DNA from: Hyphomicrobiales bacterium
GTDB lineage: Bacteria > Pseudomonadota > Alphaproteobacteria > Rhizobiales > Rhizobiaceae
Length of the DNA stretch: 64,000 nucleotides
Assembly: GCA_900469625.1 (NCBI GenBank)
Contig: UBXV01000009.1
Coordinates: 62,001-126,000 of the forward strand
Direction of reading: 5' to 3'
Shown here: positions 1 to 8,593 of the stretch, piece by piece
Numbering within the stretch: the stretch's first letter is position 1
How the letters are laid out: the number at the start of each line of letters is the position of its first letter
Notes under the pieces: model-generated
Told to the model about the DNA's origin: nothing
Database searches by the model: none
What the model saw: the letters and a program-made list of their open reading frames with translations, nothing else
Position numbers and translations under genes: made by a program

Positions 1-46
1 CTGGCGCGGCGTCACGGAACCGGCGCGGCCTGAGCTTACGAGAGAG

Positions 47-757
47 ATGGAACGACTGCAGATGAACCGTGAAACGACCAACCGCATCCGCTTCGTCCTC
101 GAAGACATCCTGCCGCCGGTTCTCAGAGACTCGGCGCTGTTCAAGGGCGTGGCGAGCCTTGCCTGGGGCGACCATATCAGTCACCTCGCGCGGTTTCGCG
201 AACGGGCGCCGTTCCTGACGGCTGGCGAGTACGAGCAGCTCTACAGGAAACATCCGCGCGTCCACGAAGGCACCGACAACTCCGAGGCCTGTGTGCGCAA
301 GATTGCCGCCGAGATCAGCGGCACATCCGTCTGTGACGTCGGCTGCGGCACCGGCGTGCTGCTGAAGCACATCCGCGCCGCCAATCCCGCGCTGCAGCGG
401 CTGACGGGCGTCGACTTCGCCATAAACGACGCGGCCGCGATCGAGTGCGTGGAATATGTCGCCGCGATGATCGAAGAGCTGCCCTTCGCCGACGGCGAAT
501 TCGATACCGTCGTCTGCACCCATGTGATCGAGCACATTCTCGACTACCGCAAGGCGATCGCCGAATTGCGCCGCATCACCCGGCAACGGTTGATCATCGT
601 CGTGCCGCGCGAGCGCGAGTATCGCTACACGTTCAATCCGCATTTCAACTTCTTCCCCTACACCCACTCCTTCCTGAGGGCGATGCACCCCGTGCCGGCA
701 CGGCACGTCTGCGTCGATATCGGCCGCGACATTTTCTACTGCGAAGACAGGGCGTAA
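47..757 (+). CDS. Class I SAM-dependent methyltransferase
   Basis: A 236-residue soluble protein. The Rossmann-fold methyltransferase signature VCDVGCGTGV lies near residues 95-104, and an acidic strand-end (TGVDF) follows about 25 residues later, both as expected for SAM binding. The segment FDTVVCTHVIEHI near residues 155-167 matches motif IV/post-motif of the Methyltransf_11/25 families. The substrate cannot be read from the sequence. An alternative start lies at position 62 (MNRETT). The next gene, a small EmrE-like membrane protein, begins 20 bases downstream on the same strand, so the two are probably co-transcribed. Such pairs often occur in surface glycan or lipid-carrier modification loci, but that role is inference. 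Confidence 0.8.
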   Translation: MERLQMNRETTNRIRFVLEDILPPVLRDSALFKGVASLAWGDHISHLARFRERAPFLTAGEYEQLYRKHPRVHEGTDNSEACVRKIAAEISGTSVCDVGCGTGVLLKHIRAANPALQRLTGVDFAINDAAAIECVEYVAAMIEELPFADGEFDTVVCTHVIEHILDYRKAIAELRRITRQRLIIVVPREREYRYTFNPHFNFFPYTHSFLRAMHPVPARHVCVDIGRDIFYCEDRA

Positions 758-777
758 CCGATGGGAGGCAAGCTGTC

Positions 778-1140
778 GTGAACCTCAATCTCGCTCCGGC
801 CGTATGGTTTGGCCTGTTCTTCACGCCGCTGTTGATCTCGGCCGGGCAGATCCTGTTCAAGCTGACGAGCGAAAAGACCGGCAGCCCGGACGCCCAGGGA
901 CTGCTGGCGCTCCTGTTCAGCCCGACGCTGCTGACCGCGCTCGCCGTCTACGGCTTCGGCACGATCGTCTGGATCTTCACCATCAAGTCGGTGCCGCTGA
1001 CCATCGCCTATTCGTTCATGGCCCTGACGTTCTGCATCGTGCCGTTGCTGGCCGCCGTCTTCCTCGGCGAAGCCCTGACGCTGCGCTATGCGGCCGGCGC
1101 GGCGCTGATCATCGGCGGCATGATCATCATCAACACCTGA
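778..1140 (+). CDS. Small EmrE/ArnE-like membrane transporter subunit (EamA/SMR superfamily)
   Basis: The protein has 120 residues with four predicted membrane helices. The start is GTG at 778, preceded by the Shine-Dalgarno-like GGGAGG; a longer open frame upstream is only read-through into the methyltransferase gene. Helix 1 contains PLLISAGQILFKLTS, the usual pattern of SMR/ArnE proteins, and the last helix has ALTLRYAAGAALIIGGMIIIN. The size and the single EamA-like half fit a dimeric lipid-linked sugar flippase subunit or small drug transporter. The substrate is unknown. It follows a methyltransferase and precedes another tiny membrane protein at 1157, which suggests a three-gene unit. 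Confidence 0.75.
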   Translation: MNLNLAPAVWFGLFFTPLLISAGQILFKLTSEKTGSPDAQGLLALLFSPTLLTALAVYGFGTIVWIFTIKSVPLTIAYSFMALTFCIVPLLAAVFLGEALTLRYAAGAALIIGGMIIINT

Positions 1141-1156
1141 CGGCAAGGCATCCTTG

Positions 1157-1366
1157 ATGATCATCGTCTCCACTTTCGTGCTCGGACTGCTGACGACGGG
1201 CCTGCGCTCGCCCCGGATCTGCGTTCTCGTCGCGGCTGCGCTTTGCGTTGTGTCGGGTGCCGCTGGAGACTGGCAGCAGGTCGCGGCCGCGATTGGCGGC
1301 TACAACATGGGTATCGCGCTGGCGCTCTGCGGCGCCATTGCCCTTGGGCCGCCACACGGGCGGTAG
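1157..1366 (+). CDS. Small hydrophobic protein
   Basis: A 69-residue protein starting at ATG 1157, with a TTG codon just before it. It has two predicted membrane segments: MIIVSTFVLGLLTTG at the N-terminus and GYNMGIALALCGAIALG near the C-terminus. No family is recognised. It follows the EmrE-like gene by 16 bases on the same strand, so it is probably part of the same transcript. Translation has not been shown, and the short length leaves real doubt. Confidence 0.45.
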   Translation: MIIVSTFVLGLLTTGLRSPRICVLVAAALCVVSGAAGDWQQVAAAIGGYNMGIALALCGAIALGPPHGR

Positions 1367-1371
1367 GCCGT

Positions 1372-2151
1372 TCAGCCCTTTCGCTCGAAGAAGTTCTTCG
1401 TTTCCTCGTTGGCCGGGAAGAAGGATTCGATCAGCACACCTTCGACCAAGGCGTCCTGCGTCGAGCCGAAGGTCTGCAGCGTGGTGATGAAGCTGAGGTT
1501 CACCGGCCCGATGCGCAGATCGACCGGCAGCACGGGCAGCCGGTCCGTATCCGGGTAATTTTCAACCGCGCGCCGGACGGCGGGATCGGTCGCCAGCTTT
1601 TCCAGCCGCTTGCCGAGGCGGCTGCGCGGCCCCTGCAGCCAGGCTTCTGTGCGCACGCGCTGGACGAGATCGGCCGCCGCTGCCTCCCAGTTGACGACGA
1701 GGGAGCGGACATTTTCCGATGTGAGGAAAGCATCGAGAAAATTCTGGCCGGGATTGAACGGCACGTCGGCCGACACGGCGAGAGCCGCCAGGGCCGGGTT
1801 GACGATCAGAAGCGTATACTCGTGATCGAGCACGAGGCCCGGATAGGGATCGTGCCGTGCCAGGATCAGCCGGATGGCATTGGCAACGGCCGGCGGCATG
1901 GCGTCGAGCCCAGAGGCCGGACGCGTCGTCATGCGCGGACGGAAGCCGGCGGCGGAAAACAGGGTGCCCTGATCGCGGGCCGGAATGTCGAGCACCGAAG
2001 CAAGCCGAAGGATCATGCCTTCCGAGGGCCTCGAGCGGCCGGTCTCGAGGAACGAGAGATGTCGCGTCGAGATACCGGCTGCCACCGCCAGATCAAGCTG
2101 GCTCATGCGCCGGTGCCCGCGCCATTCCTTCAGGTGATTGCCGAATTCCAT
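1372..2151 (-). CDS. XRE-family regulator with MmyB-like ligand-binding domain
   Basis: A 259-residue protein. The N-terminal helix-turn-helix (about residues 5-62) contains MSQLDLAVAAGISTRHLSFLE and GRSRPS, the standard XRE recognition region of the MmyB class. The C-terminal about 170 residues (with HDPYPGLVLDHEY and PNPAL-like segments, and a VNWE motif) match the MmyB-like ligand-binding domain, which binds a fatty-acid-like ligand in the structurally known member. I chose the start at MEFGNHLKEW; a longer frame reaches 2199. The gene is divergent from the membrane protein at 2391, and three copies of a CATTACC/GGTAATG palindrome lie between them, the probable operators for this regulator. 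Confidence 0.85.
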   Translation of the reverse strand: MEFGNHLKEWRGHRRMSQLDLAVAAGISTRHLSFLETGRSRPSEGMILRLASVLDIPARDQGTLFSAAGFRPRMTTRPASGLDAMPPAVANAIRLILARHDPYPGLVLDHEYTLLIVNPALAALAVSADVPFNPGQNFLDAFLTSENVRSLVVNWEAAAADLVQRVRTEAWLQGPRSRLGKRLEKLATDPAVRRAVENYPDTDRLPVLPVDLRIGPVNLSFITTLQTFGSTQDALVEGVLIESFFPANEETKNFFERKG

Positions 2152-2203
2152 CAATGCCGATCTCCGTTGTGCCGGCAGATTGGAGCAAGCGCCGCGCAAA
2201 ATC

Positions 2204-2222
2204 CATTACCTGCGGGGTAATG
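2204..2222. promoter_or_regulatory. Operator-like palindrome, site 1
   Basis: CATTACC, a 5-base spacer, then GGTAATG, a perfect 7+7 inverted repeat. It lies about 50 bases upstream of the XRE/MmyB regulator start, suitable for autoregulation. Two further copies follow at 2291 and 2315. Confidence 0.7.
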
Positions 2223-2271
2223 CGATCAATTCTGTCGAAGATGGGTTTCGCCCACCCAGGTATGGCCAGTG

Positions 2272-2333
2272 TTACTAGGGGTAATGTCTGCATTACCCCC
2301 GGGGGTAAAGCTCCCATTACCCCTGAGGTAATT
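2272..2333. promoter_or_regulatory. Operator-like palindrome cluster, sites 2 and 3
   Basis: This stretch holds a half-site GGTAATG at 2280-2286. It also holds the palindrome CATTACC-N6-GGTAAAG at 2291-2310, whose core is a perfect 16-base inverted repeat at 2293-2308. A third copy, CATTACC-N5-GGTAATT, lies at 2315-2333. The cluster ends about 57 bases before the start of the membrane protein gene at 2391, a promoter-proximal position. Binding by the divergent XRE regulator is inferred from position and repetition. Confidence 0.7.
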
Positions 2334-2390
2334 GGTTTGATGATCGCAAGGCCGCAACATCAGGGCATCGACAAACCAATGGAGCCTGAC

Positions 2391-2798
2391 ATGTTGACCC
2401 TTTCGAGCCGCAGCCTGCTCAACAAGACCTTCATCGCCGACGGCGTGTATTCGCTCTTCATCGGTGCTGTCCTCATTCTCGGCGCAGCGCCGCTGGCCGC
2501 CCTTTTCAGCCCTCTCGCCACACCCTTGATGATGAAGCTGCTCGGCATCGGGCTGTTTGCCTGGGGGATTTTTCATCTCGCTGCTGCCCGCAACGGCGGT
2601 CCGGTATCGACCGCTGCCCGCATCAGCATCGGTGGCGACATCCTGTGGCAGGTCGCAAGCCTCGCGCTGCTCGCGACCGCCTACAGTTCGCTTACCGCGA
2701 TCGGGCTCGGCTTCGTGATCATCGGCATCATCAGCGTCGCCGACTTCCTGTTCTTCAAGCTGAAGGGTTTTTCACGGGAGCGCGAGGCACTTGCCTGA
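2391..2798 (+). CDS. Four-helix membrane protein under a palindrome-rich promoter
   Basis: A 135-residue hydrophobic protein with four predicted transmembrane segments (about residues 10-35, 45-65, 80-100 and 105-125). GGAG at 2381-2384 is well placed for the ATG at 2391; an earlier in-frame ATG at 2379 is less well supported. It resembles short hypothetical membrane proteins that accompany MmyB-type regulators; no function is known to me. The divergent XRE regulator and the repeated operator sites between the two genes suggest it is that regulator's main target. A strong intrinsic terminator follows at 2816-2841. Confidence 0.7.
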   Translation: MLTLSSRSLLNKTFIADGVYSLFIGAVLILGAAPLAALFSPLATPLMMKLLGIGLFAWGIFHLAAARNGGPVSTAARISIGGDILWQVASLALLATAYSSLTAIGLGFVIIGIISVADFLFFKLKGFSREREALA

Positions 2799-2815
2799 TC
2801 CTGCAGGGACAAAAG

Positions 2816-2841
2816 CCCGCCGGCGCAAGCCGGCGGGTTTT
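2816..2841 (+). terminator. Intrinsic terminator
   Basis: A perfect 9-bp stem CCCGCCGGC / GCCGGCGGG with the tetraloop GCAA, followed by TTTT. It lies 18 bases after the stop of the 2391 gene. Confidence 0.85.
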
Positions 2842-2871
2842 CTGCGGTTCATCGCCATGGCTCAGATCTCA

Positions 2872-2983
2872 CTCATTCCTGTGCTCGTCACAGCAATCCG
2901 GCCAGCCCAAGTCCTTGGGCTGCGTAAGTTTTCTGATCTGACGGACGTCAGATCACTGGATTCCGGCACAAGGCCGGAATGAG
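2872..2983. repeat. RIME-like mosaic palindromic repeat, copy A
   Basis: A non-coding element of about 112 bases bounded by CTCATTCC and GGAATGAG. It contains the inner palindrome CAGCCCAAG-TC-CTTGGGCTG (2903-2922), a GACGGACGTC segment, and an outer CCGGCACAAGGCCGG arm. A second, partly diverged copy with the same order of blocks lies at 8353-8486. The organisation matches rhizobial intergenic mosaic elements. Confidence 0.75.
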
Positions 2984-3082
2984 GGGAAATCGAACGCTCC
3001 TCGCGCAGAAAAGGCACTTTCATCGATCAGTCGCTCGAGCTGCCGGCGCATGCCGGCAGGCTCTTGTCCTTCAAGAGCCGGA

Positions 3083-4069
3083 TCAGATCTTTTCCCAGCC
3101 GTCCTTGTCGCTGGCGCGGTAGATCGCATCGATGAGCTTCTGGTTCGCCCGAGAATTTTCCAGCGTCACCACCTCCTCGTCTTCGCCCTTGGCGGCCCGC
3201 GCAAACGCTTCGGCCTGAAGCTTGTACTGGCGCGCGTCCTGGAAACGGAAGAGTTGCGACTGGGCATGGTTCTGGTTGGTGAGTTCGACCTCCTCGCGGC
3301 CGTAGCGATCGGCGTTGAAGGGCGACTTCACCTCGATGAAACCCTTGTCGCCGTGAAAGACCATGACCTGACGGGCGGCAAGCTGGGTGGAGATATAGAA
3401 GCTCAGCTCGAAATCGCCGAAATCGGCGCGCACGCTCGAATAGATGTCGGTGCCGAACTCCGGATCGCGATCGGTGCTCGCCTGCACCCTGACCGGCTCC
3501 TTGCCCGTGACGAAACGGGTGGTGATGGTCGGGTAGACGCCGATATCCGGCAGCCCGCCGCCGCCGAGCGCCGGGATGTTGCGCATGTTGCCGGGGTCGC
3601 GGTTGAAATAGGTGAAGGCCCCCTGTACGTGCCGCAGGCGGCCGATCGCACCTTCCGCGATCAACGACCGGACCTTCCGCCAGACCGGGCTGTAGGTGAC
3701 CATGAAGGCCTCGGCGACCAGAACTTTGTTGCGATCGCGCGCGGCAATCAGTTGATCGACCTCGGATGCACGGAGCGCGATCGGCTTTTCGCAAAGCACG
3801 TGCTTGCCGGCATTGGCGGCCTTGATCGTCCATTCCACATGCTGCGACGTCGGCAGCGGAATATAGACGGCATCGATCACGTCGGAGGCGAGCATCTCCT
3901 CGTAGGAGCCGAAGGCATGCGGCGCGGAGAAGCGGTCGGCCATGGCGCGCGCCTTTGCAAGGTCGCGGCTGGCGACCGCCGAAACGACGCAGTTTTCGGC
4001 GTCCTGAATGGCCGGCACGACGAGGTCGCGGCCAATCTTGGCCGTGGACAGAATTCCGAAACGAAACAT
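3083..4069 (-). CDS. Gfo/Idh/MocA family NAD(P)-dependent oxidoreductase
   Basis: A 328-residue protein. The N-terminal Rossmann domain begins [20 protein letters not shown], a dinucleotide-binding fold with the family's relaxed glycine motif. The catalytic-lysine motif CEKPIAL lies near residues 94-100, as in Gfo/Idh/MocA dehydrogenases. The C-terminal domain contains [12 protein letters not shown] (about residues 172-183), the usual second family motif. The substrate is probably a sugar or polyol, but this cannot be settled from the sequence. The gene stands alone, divergent from the aldo-keto reductase at 4247. Two small hairpins lie at its 3' end (3040-3080). Confidence 0.9.
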   Translation of the reverse strand: MFRFGILSTAKIGRDLVVPAIQDAENCVVSAVASRDLAKARAMADRFSAPHAFGSYEEMLASDVIDAVYIPLPTSQHVEWTIKAANAGKHVLCEKPIALRASEVDQLIAARDRNKVLVAEAFMVTYSPVWRKVRSLIAEGAIGRLRHVQGAFTYFNRDPGNMRNIPALGGGGLPDIGVYPTITTRFVTGKEPVRVQASTDRDPEFGTDIYSSVRADFGDFELSFYISTQLAARQVMVFHGDKGFIEVKSPFNADRYGREEVELTNQNHAQSQLFRFQDARQYKLQAEAFARAAKGEDEEVVTLENSRANQKLIDAIYRASDKDGWEKI

Positions 4070-4246
4070 GGCGGGGCTCCCTGATTGCGCGCCAGAGACT
4101 AGCGGCGAGGTACGTACCTATCAAGCGGCCAGCGACGATAAAAAAGTCAGGCGGCAGGTGACAAACTTTGTTCGCTTGCCTTATGTTCCTGCCGGCAGTC
4201 CTCCCGATCGCGCACTTGCTTTCATCCAGTCCAATGGAGCGAAACC

Positions 4247-5197
4247 ATGGAAAAACTGAGACTTGGCCGAACCGACCTTACAATCGCGCCGCTTGTTTTC
4301 GGCGGCAACGTCTTCGGCTGGACGGCGGACGAAAAGACGTCCTTCGCCTTGCTCGACGCCTTCTTCGGTGCCGGCTTCAATGCCATAGACACCGCCGACG
4401 TCTACTCTTCCTGGGTGCCGGGAAACCAGGGCGGTGAATCCGAGACGATCATCGGCAAATGGCTGAAGCAATCCGGCCGCAGCCGAGACCAGGCGATCAT
4501 CGTCACCAAGGTCGGTTTCGAGCTTGGGCCGGATGCCAAGGGCCTGTCGCGTCGCTGGATCCTGCAGGCGGTCGAAGCTTCGCTGAAGCGGCTGCAGACG
4601 GATTATGTCGACCTCTACCTGTCTCACAAACCCGACCCGGAAACACCCTACGAGGAAACGCTGGCCGCCTACGACCAGCTCCTGTCCGAGGGCAAGGTGC
4701 GCGCCGTCGGCGCGTCCAATCTCAATTCGCTGCAACTTCGCCAAGCGCTCGACGTCGCCGCCAATGGCGGCCTGCCCCGTTATGCTGTGCTGCAGCCGGA
4801 ATACAATCTCTACGACCGCGACAGCTTCGACGGCCCTCTGCGCGATCTCTGCGTCAGCGAGGAGATTGGTGTCATCAGCTATTTCGGGCTGGCGCGTGGT
4901 TTCCTCTCGGGCAAATACCGCACCCACAAGGATCTCGAAGGATCGGCCCGCGGCTCGGGCGTCGAAAAATATCTCGACGGCCGCGGCATGCGCATTCTCG
5001 GCGTCCTCGACGAACTTGCCGAGGAGACCGAAGCGACCCAGGCGGAGATCGCCCTTGCATGGGTCAGAAACCGCAAGGGCATCACCGCGCCCATTGCCAG
5101 CGCCACAAACCTCGACCAGCTGACGAGCCTTATCCGCTCGGCCGAGCTGACCTTGAGCGACGAGGCGATGCGCAAGCTCAACGACGTCAGCGAATAG
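4247..5197 (+). CDS. Aldo/keto reductase
   Basis: A 316-residue (beta/alpha)8-barrel reductase. The usual tetrad positions are visible: Asp in NAIDTAD and Tyr in VYSSW (about residues 47-54), Lys in VTKVGF (about 87-92), and His in LYLSHKPD (about 125-132). The C-terminal NADPH-binding region includes APIASATNLDQL (about 284-295). It belongs to the family of broad aldehyde or ketone reductases related to YajO/AKR11-12; the substrate is unknown. A GNAT gene follows 19 bases downstream, so the two may be one transcript. Confidence 0.9.
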   Translation: MEKLRLGRTDLTIAPLVFGGNVFGWTADEKTSFALLDAFFGAGFNAIDTADVYSSWVPGNQGGESETIIGKWLKQSGRSRDQAIIVTKVGFELGPDAKGLSRRWILQAVEASLKRLQTDYVDLYLSHKPDPETPYEETLAAYDQLLSEGKVRAVGASNLNSLQLRQALDVAANGGLPRYAVLQPEYNLYDRDSFDGPLRDLCVSEEIGVISYFGLARGFLSGKYRTHKDLEGSARGSGVEKYLDGRGMRILGVLDELAEETEATQAEIALAWVRNRKGITAPIASATNLDQLTSLIRSAELTLSDEAMRKLNDVSE

Positions 5198-5216
5198 CAG
5201 GGACAAGACGAAGGTC

Positions 5217-5672
5217 ATGGTATTGAGCATACGTGCGGCGACCGCCGGCGACGAAACGCATTGGCGCCGCCTGTGGGCCGGTTACGTGGCCTTTTCGGGC
5301 ACGGAGCTCGCCGAAGACATCATCGATCTCACCTGGAGCCGGCTGATCGACCCCGCAGCACCGCTCTTTGCCCGGCTCGCGATCCTCGATGGCGAACCGG
5401 TCGGTTTCGCCATCTGCCAGGAGCAGCTCGCCACCTTCTTTCGACGGCCGATCTGCTACATCGAGGATCTCTATGTCGATCCGTCGGCGCGCGGGCAAGG
5501 CGTCGCCCGCGCCATGATCGACGACCTGATCGCACTCTGCCAGGCGTCGGACTGGGACCGGCTCTACTGGTATACCGAACGGGACAATGCGGTGGCGCGC
5601 CGTCTCTATGATCGCTATTCGGCAACCGACGAGCACGTCCGCTACAAGCTGAACTTCGGCACGTTCAGCTGA
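5217..5672 (+). CDS. GNAT-family N-acetyltransferase
   Basis: A 151-residue protein covering the whole GNAT fold. The acetyl-CoA pyrophosphate loop is in DPSARGQGVARAMID (about residues 87-101), matching the Q/RxxGxG/A motif, and strand beta4 precedes it (ICYIEDLYV). The C-terminal WYTERDNAVARRLYDR is typical of the fold's last helix. The acceptor substrate is unknown. It is transcribed with, or just after, the aldo-keto reductase at 4247 and converges on the LysR gene at 5682. Confidence 0.85.
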   Translation: MVLSIRAATAGDETHWRRLWAGYVAFSGTELAEDIIDLTWSRLIDPAAPLFARLAILDGEPVGFAICQEQLATFFRRPICYIEDLYVDPSARGQGVARAMIDDLIALCQASDWDRLYWYTERDNAVARRLYDRYSATDEHVRYKLNFGTFS

Positions 5673-5681
5673 AGATCTCAC

Positions 5682-6572
5682 CTACCCGGCATATCTGAAG
5701 AAATCGATGAAGGCGCGAAGCGCCGGTCGCATCTGACGCCGGCTCGGATAGTAGAGAAACGGCCCGGCATAGGGCGCGCACCAGTCGTCGAGCACGCGGA
5801 CCAGACGGCCCTCGGCGATCGCCGTTTCCACCCGCGACAGGAAGAGATAGGCAAGCCCCGCCCCGCCGATGGCAGCCTTGATGATCGGCCTGTCTTCCCC
5901 GAGGATCAGCGGCCCTTCGACCGCGACCGTCAGCTCTTCGCCGTGCCGTTCGAACTCCCAGCGGTAGAGCGTGCCGTTGGAAAAGCGCCGCCGTATGCAA
6001 CGGTGGTCGGCAAGGTCGCGCGGATGCGAAGGGCGGTCGAAGCGCTCGAAATAGCCGGGCGAGGCAACGACCGCACTTTCGAGCTCCGGCCCGACCCTGA
6101 CGGCGATCATGTCGGCCTCAAGGCTTTCACCCAGCCGAATGCCGGCATCGTACCCCTCTTCGACGATATCGGTGAAGCCGTCCTCGTTGGCGATCTCCAG
6201 CACGATGTCCGGGTAGCGATCGAGGAATTCGCCGAGCCGGGGCGCCAGGATGAGGTCGGCCGCAAACCGCGGCGCAGTAATGCGCAGGTTGCCGGCCGGC
6301 CGGTCACGCGTGTCGGCAACGGCCTCGAGCGCGTGGGCGATCTCATCGAGCGCCGGTGCCAGACGATCCAGCAACCGCCGCCCCTCCTCTGTCGGCGCGA
6401 CGCTGCGGGTGGTGCGGGCGAGCAGCCGGACGCCGAGGCTTGCCTCGAGACTGCCGACAGCATGGCTGACCGCCGAAGGCGCAATGGCAAGCTCGCGGGC
6501 AGCGCCACGGAAGCTGCCATGGGCGGCGACGGCGGCGAGAACGGCGAGCTGGGAAAGCTGGGTTCGGTTCAT
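5682..6572 (-). CDS. LysR-family transcriptional regulator
   Basis: A 296-residue protein. The N-terminal winged helix (residues 1-60) contains GSFRGAARELAIAPSAVSHAV, the standard LysR recognition helix. The remaining about 200 residues form the periplasmic-binding-protein-like effector domain. I place the start at MNRTQLSQL; an upstream extension to 6755 would cover the promoter and lacks family similarity. It is divergent from the aldo-keto reductase at 6800 with 227 bases between them, the usual layout for a LysR regulator and its target. The effector is unknown. Confidence 0.9.
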   Translation of the reverse strand: MNRTQLSQLAVLAAVAAHGSFRGAARELAIAPSAVSHAVGSLEASLGVRLLARTTRSVAPTEEGRRLLDRLAPALDEIAHALEAVADTRDRPAGNLRITAPRFAADLILAPRLGEFLDRYPDIVLEIANEDGFTDIVEEGYDAGIRLGESLEADMIAVRVGPELESAVVASPGYFERFDRPSHPRDLADHRCIRRRFSNGTLYRWEFERHGEELTVAVEGPLILGEDRPIIKAAIGGAGLAYLFLSRVETAIAEGRLVRVLDDWCAPYAGPFLYYPSRRQMRPALRAFIDFFRYAG

Positions 6573-6799
6573 TGATCTAAATAATAGAACAGCCCGTGAG
6601 AATTGACAGAGATTTTCACCGGCGTTCCCCGGCTCTATCCTCTCGCTATCGACACGGCCAAACGGCCCCGAAAGGCGCGGCGCCCAGGAGCGCCGCTTCG
6701 GGGCGGCCGAGCCAGCCACGACCATGCCTTTTGCTTCGATACTTTGGGCCGCCACTCCGGCGCGCCAGGTATCGCCGCCCCACCCCGAAAGGACATCAC

Positions 6800-7795
6800 A
6801 TGAAAACCCGCAAACTCGGGAATGAACTGACCGTCTCCGCCGTCGGCCTCGGCTGCATGGGCATGAGCTTTGCCTATGGCAGCGCCGACGAGGCGGAATC
6901 GATCCGCACGCTGCAACGCGCCGTCGACCTCGGCGTCACCTTCTTCGACACCGCCGAAGTCTATGGCCCTTACGAGAATGAAAAGCTTGTCGGCATGGCG
7001 CTGAAGCCGTTTCGCGACCAGGTGACGATCGCCACCAAATTCGGCTTCCGCATCGCGCCCGGAAAGTCGGGGGCAGAGGCCATCAACGGCATCGACGGGC
7101 GTCCGGAAAACGTCAGAGCCGTGGCTGATGCTTCGCTGAAAAGACTGGGGGTCGATGTGATCGACCTCTATTATCAGCACCGCGTCGACCCGGCGGTTCC
7201 GATCGAGGAAACCGTCGGCGCAATGGCCGACCTCGTGCGGCAGGGCAAGGTGCGCACGCTCGGGCTCTCCGAAGCCAGCGCCGAAACGATCCGCCGCGCC
7301 CACAGGGTGCATCCGATCGCGGCCGTCCAGAGCGAGTATTCGCTCTGGTCTCGTGACCCGGAAGAGGACGTGCTTGCCACCTGCCGTGAGCTCGGCATCG
7401 GCTTCGTGCCCTATAGCCCGCTCGGCCGCGGCATGCTGACGGGGGCGATCCGCAGGGCGGACGATCTGGCGCCCGACGATTTCCGCCGCTCGCTGCCGCG
7501 CTTCCAGGCCGAAAACTTCGACGCCAACGCCGCGCTGGTCGACACCCTGGAGACGCTCGCACGGGAAAAAGGCGTGACCGCCGCGCAACTGGCGCTCGCC
7601 TGGGTGATCAACCAGGGCGACTTCATCGTGCCGATCCCCGGCGCGAGGAAGCTCAACCACCTGGAGCAGAACGCGGCGGCCGCTGATATCGCGCTCACCG
7701 CCGACGAGCGCGCCCGGCTCGGCGACGCCCTGTCGCCGACGCTGGTTGCCGGCAAACGCTACACCGACGCCTCGCTGGCGCTCACCAATCGTTGA
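6800..7795 (+). CDS. Aldo/keto reductase (AKR13-like)
   Basis: A 331-residue protein beginning [20 protein letters not shown], the usual N-terminus of the AKR13/YakC-type family. The catalytic tetrad region shows [11 protein letters not shown] (Asp and Tyr), IATKFGF (Lys) and LYYQHRVDP (His). The NADPH-binding end includes [17 protein letters not shown]. It starts at ATG 6800; the longer upstream frame has no family similarity. It is divergent from the LysR regulator at 5682-6572, which is probably its controller. An NTF2-like gene follows about 105 bases downstream. Confidence 0.9.
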   Translation: MKTRKLGNELTVSAVGLGCMGMSFAYGSADEAESIRTLQRAVDLGVTFFDTAEVYGPYENEKLVGMALKPFRDQVTIATKFGFRIAPGKSGAEAINGIDGRPENVRAVADASLKRLGVDVIDLYYQHRVDPAVPIEETVGAMADLVRQGKVRTLGLSEASAETIRRAHRVHPIAAVQSEYSLWSRDPEEDVLATCRELGIGFVPYSPLGRGMLTGAIRRADDLAPDDFRRSLPRFQAENFDANAALVDTLETLAREKGVTAAQLALAWVINQGDFIVPIPGARKLNHLEQNAAAADIALTADERARLGDALSPTLVAGKRYTDASLALTNR

Positions 7796-7900
7796 ACGCC
7801 CGTGCCCCGCCAGCTTGCCGTGGCGGGGCATGACCCCATCGAATTTTGGGCCGGCCGCACTACCTCTGCAAACGGAACCAACATTTGCGGAGGAGCGGGA

Positions 7901-8260
7901 ATGTCCGACGAGCAGGCGATCAGCGCCGTGGTGCATCTCTATGTCGACGGCATGGCCTTTGCCAACGAGGGTGCGTTGCGCAAGGCATTTCACCCGGATG
8001 CGGCGATCATCGGCAATTACAGGGGCGCGCTCGAATGGATGACGCGCGACGGCTTCATCAAGGCGGTGCTCGACCAGGGCGCAGCGCCGCCCGGCACCCA
8101 GCCGGAGATGGATGTGGAGATGACCGACATTGCCGGCGATGCGGCGACGGTCAAGGTGATCGACAGTTTTGCCGGCGAGCGCTTTTCCGATTATCTGTCG
8201 CTGGTGAAGATCGACGGGCGCTGGGTCATCGTCAACAAGATCTACCATCTTCACGCCTGA
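7901..8260 (+). CDS. NTF2-like / putative lumazine-binding family protein
   Basis: A 119-residue protein with the alpha+beta cone pattern of the NTF2-like superfamily: an N-terminal helix (AISAVVHLYVDGMAFANEG), AFHPDAAIIGNYRG in the first strands, and the closing strands YLSLVKIDGRWVIVNKIYH. The last segment is characteristic of the Lumazine_bd_2 / SnoaL-like group. GGAGGAGCGGG just before ATG 7901 decides the start; a frame beginning at 7802 is not supported. Activity is not predictable; members are often small-molecule binders or isomerases. Confidence 0.8.
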   Translation: MSDEQAISAVVHLYVDGMAFANEGALRKAFHPDAAIIGNYRGALEWMTRDGFIKAVLDQGAAPPGTQPEMDVEMTDIAGDAATVKVIDSFAGERFSDYLSLVKIDGRWVIVNKIYHLHA

Positions 8261-8352
8261 AGAGCGGAGCGCGCAACGATCTTGGGCTGGTGCAACACCC
8301 GCGCAAAGCGTTGCTCGGGCGCGCAGAAAGCCTAGCGTCAACGAGAGGTTCC

Positions 8353-8486
8353 CTCATCCCTGTGCCGGTCACAGGATCTCGAGCCGTTCCGCAAGAACTG
8401 CGGGACCAGCCCAAGGCCTTGGGCTGAAATGTCCGTCGACCTGACCGACGTCCGTTCGCCGGATTGCGGCACAGGGCCGGAATGTG
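8353..8486. repeat. RIME-like mosaic palindromic repeat, copy B
   Basis: It shares the block order of the copy at 2872-2983: CTCATCCCTGTGC..GTCACAG at the left, the inner palindrome CAGCCCAAG-GC-CTTGGGCTG at 8407-8426, a GACCGACGTCC block, and GCACAGGGCCGGAATG at the right. It is longer than copy A by an insertion of about 20 bases after GTCACAG. Confidence 0.75.
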
Positions 8487-8540
8487 GGGAGAACGGTGTG
8501 TCTCCCGTCAAACAGGCATGCTCGATGCGGTGCCAACATG

Positions 8541-8570
8541 GAAAAGGCCGCTGCAAGCAGCGGCCTCTTT
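8541..8570 (-). terminator. Intrinsic terminator of the pheST unit
   Basis: The stem AGGCCGCTG / CAGCGGCCT (8545-8553 and 8558-8566) has the loop CAAG. On the minus strand it is followed by TTTTC. It lies 28 bases beyond the pheT stop. Confidence 0.8.
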
Positions 8571-8593
8571 GATGTTCATGGAGCGAACCGTTC

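Larger units (their letters stand above)
8261..8593. other. Intergenic region with a repeat and a terminator
   Basis: This 333-base gap between the NTF2-like gene and pheT has no credible gene. It contains the second RIME-like repeat (8353-8486) and the pheT terminator (8541-8570). Confidence 0.7.

Noticed and set aside
6635-8341. 568-codon leftward frame over the aldo-keto reductase and NTF2-like genes
   Set aside because: It spans two well-recognised rightward genes and their promoters.
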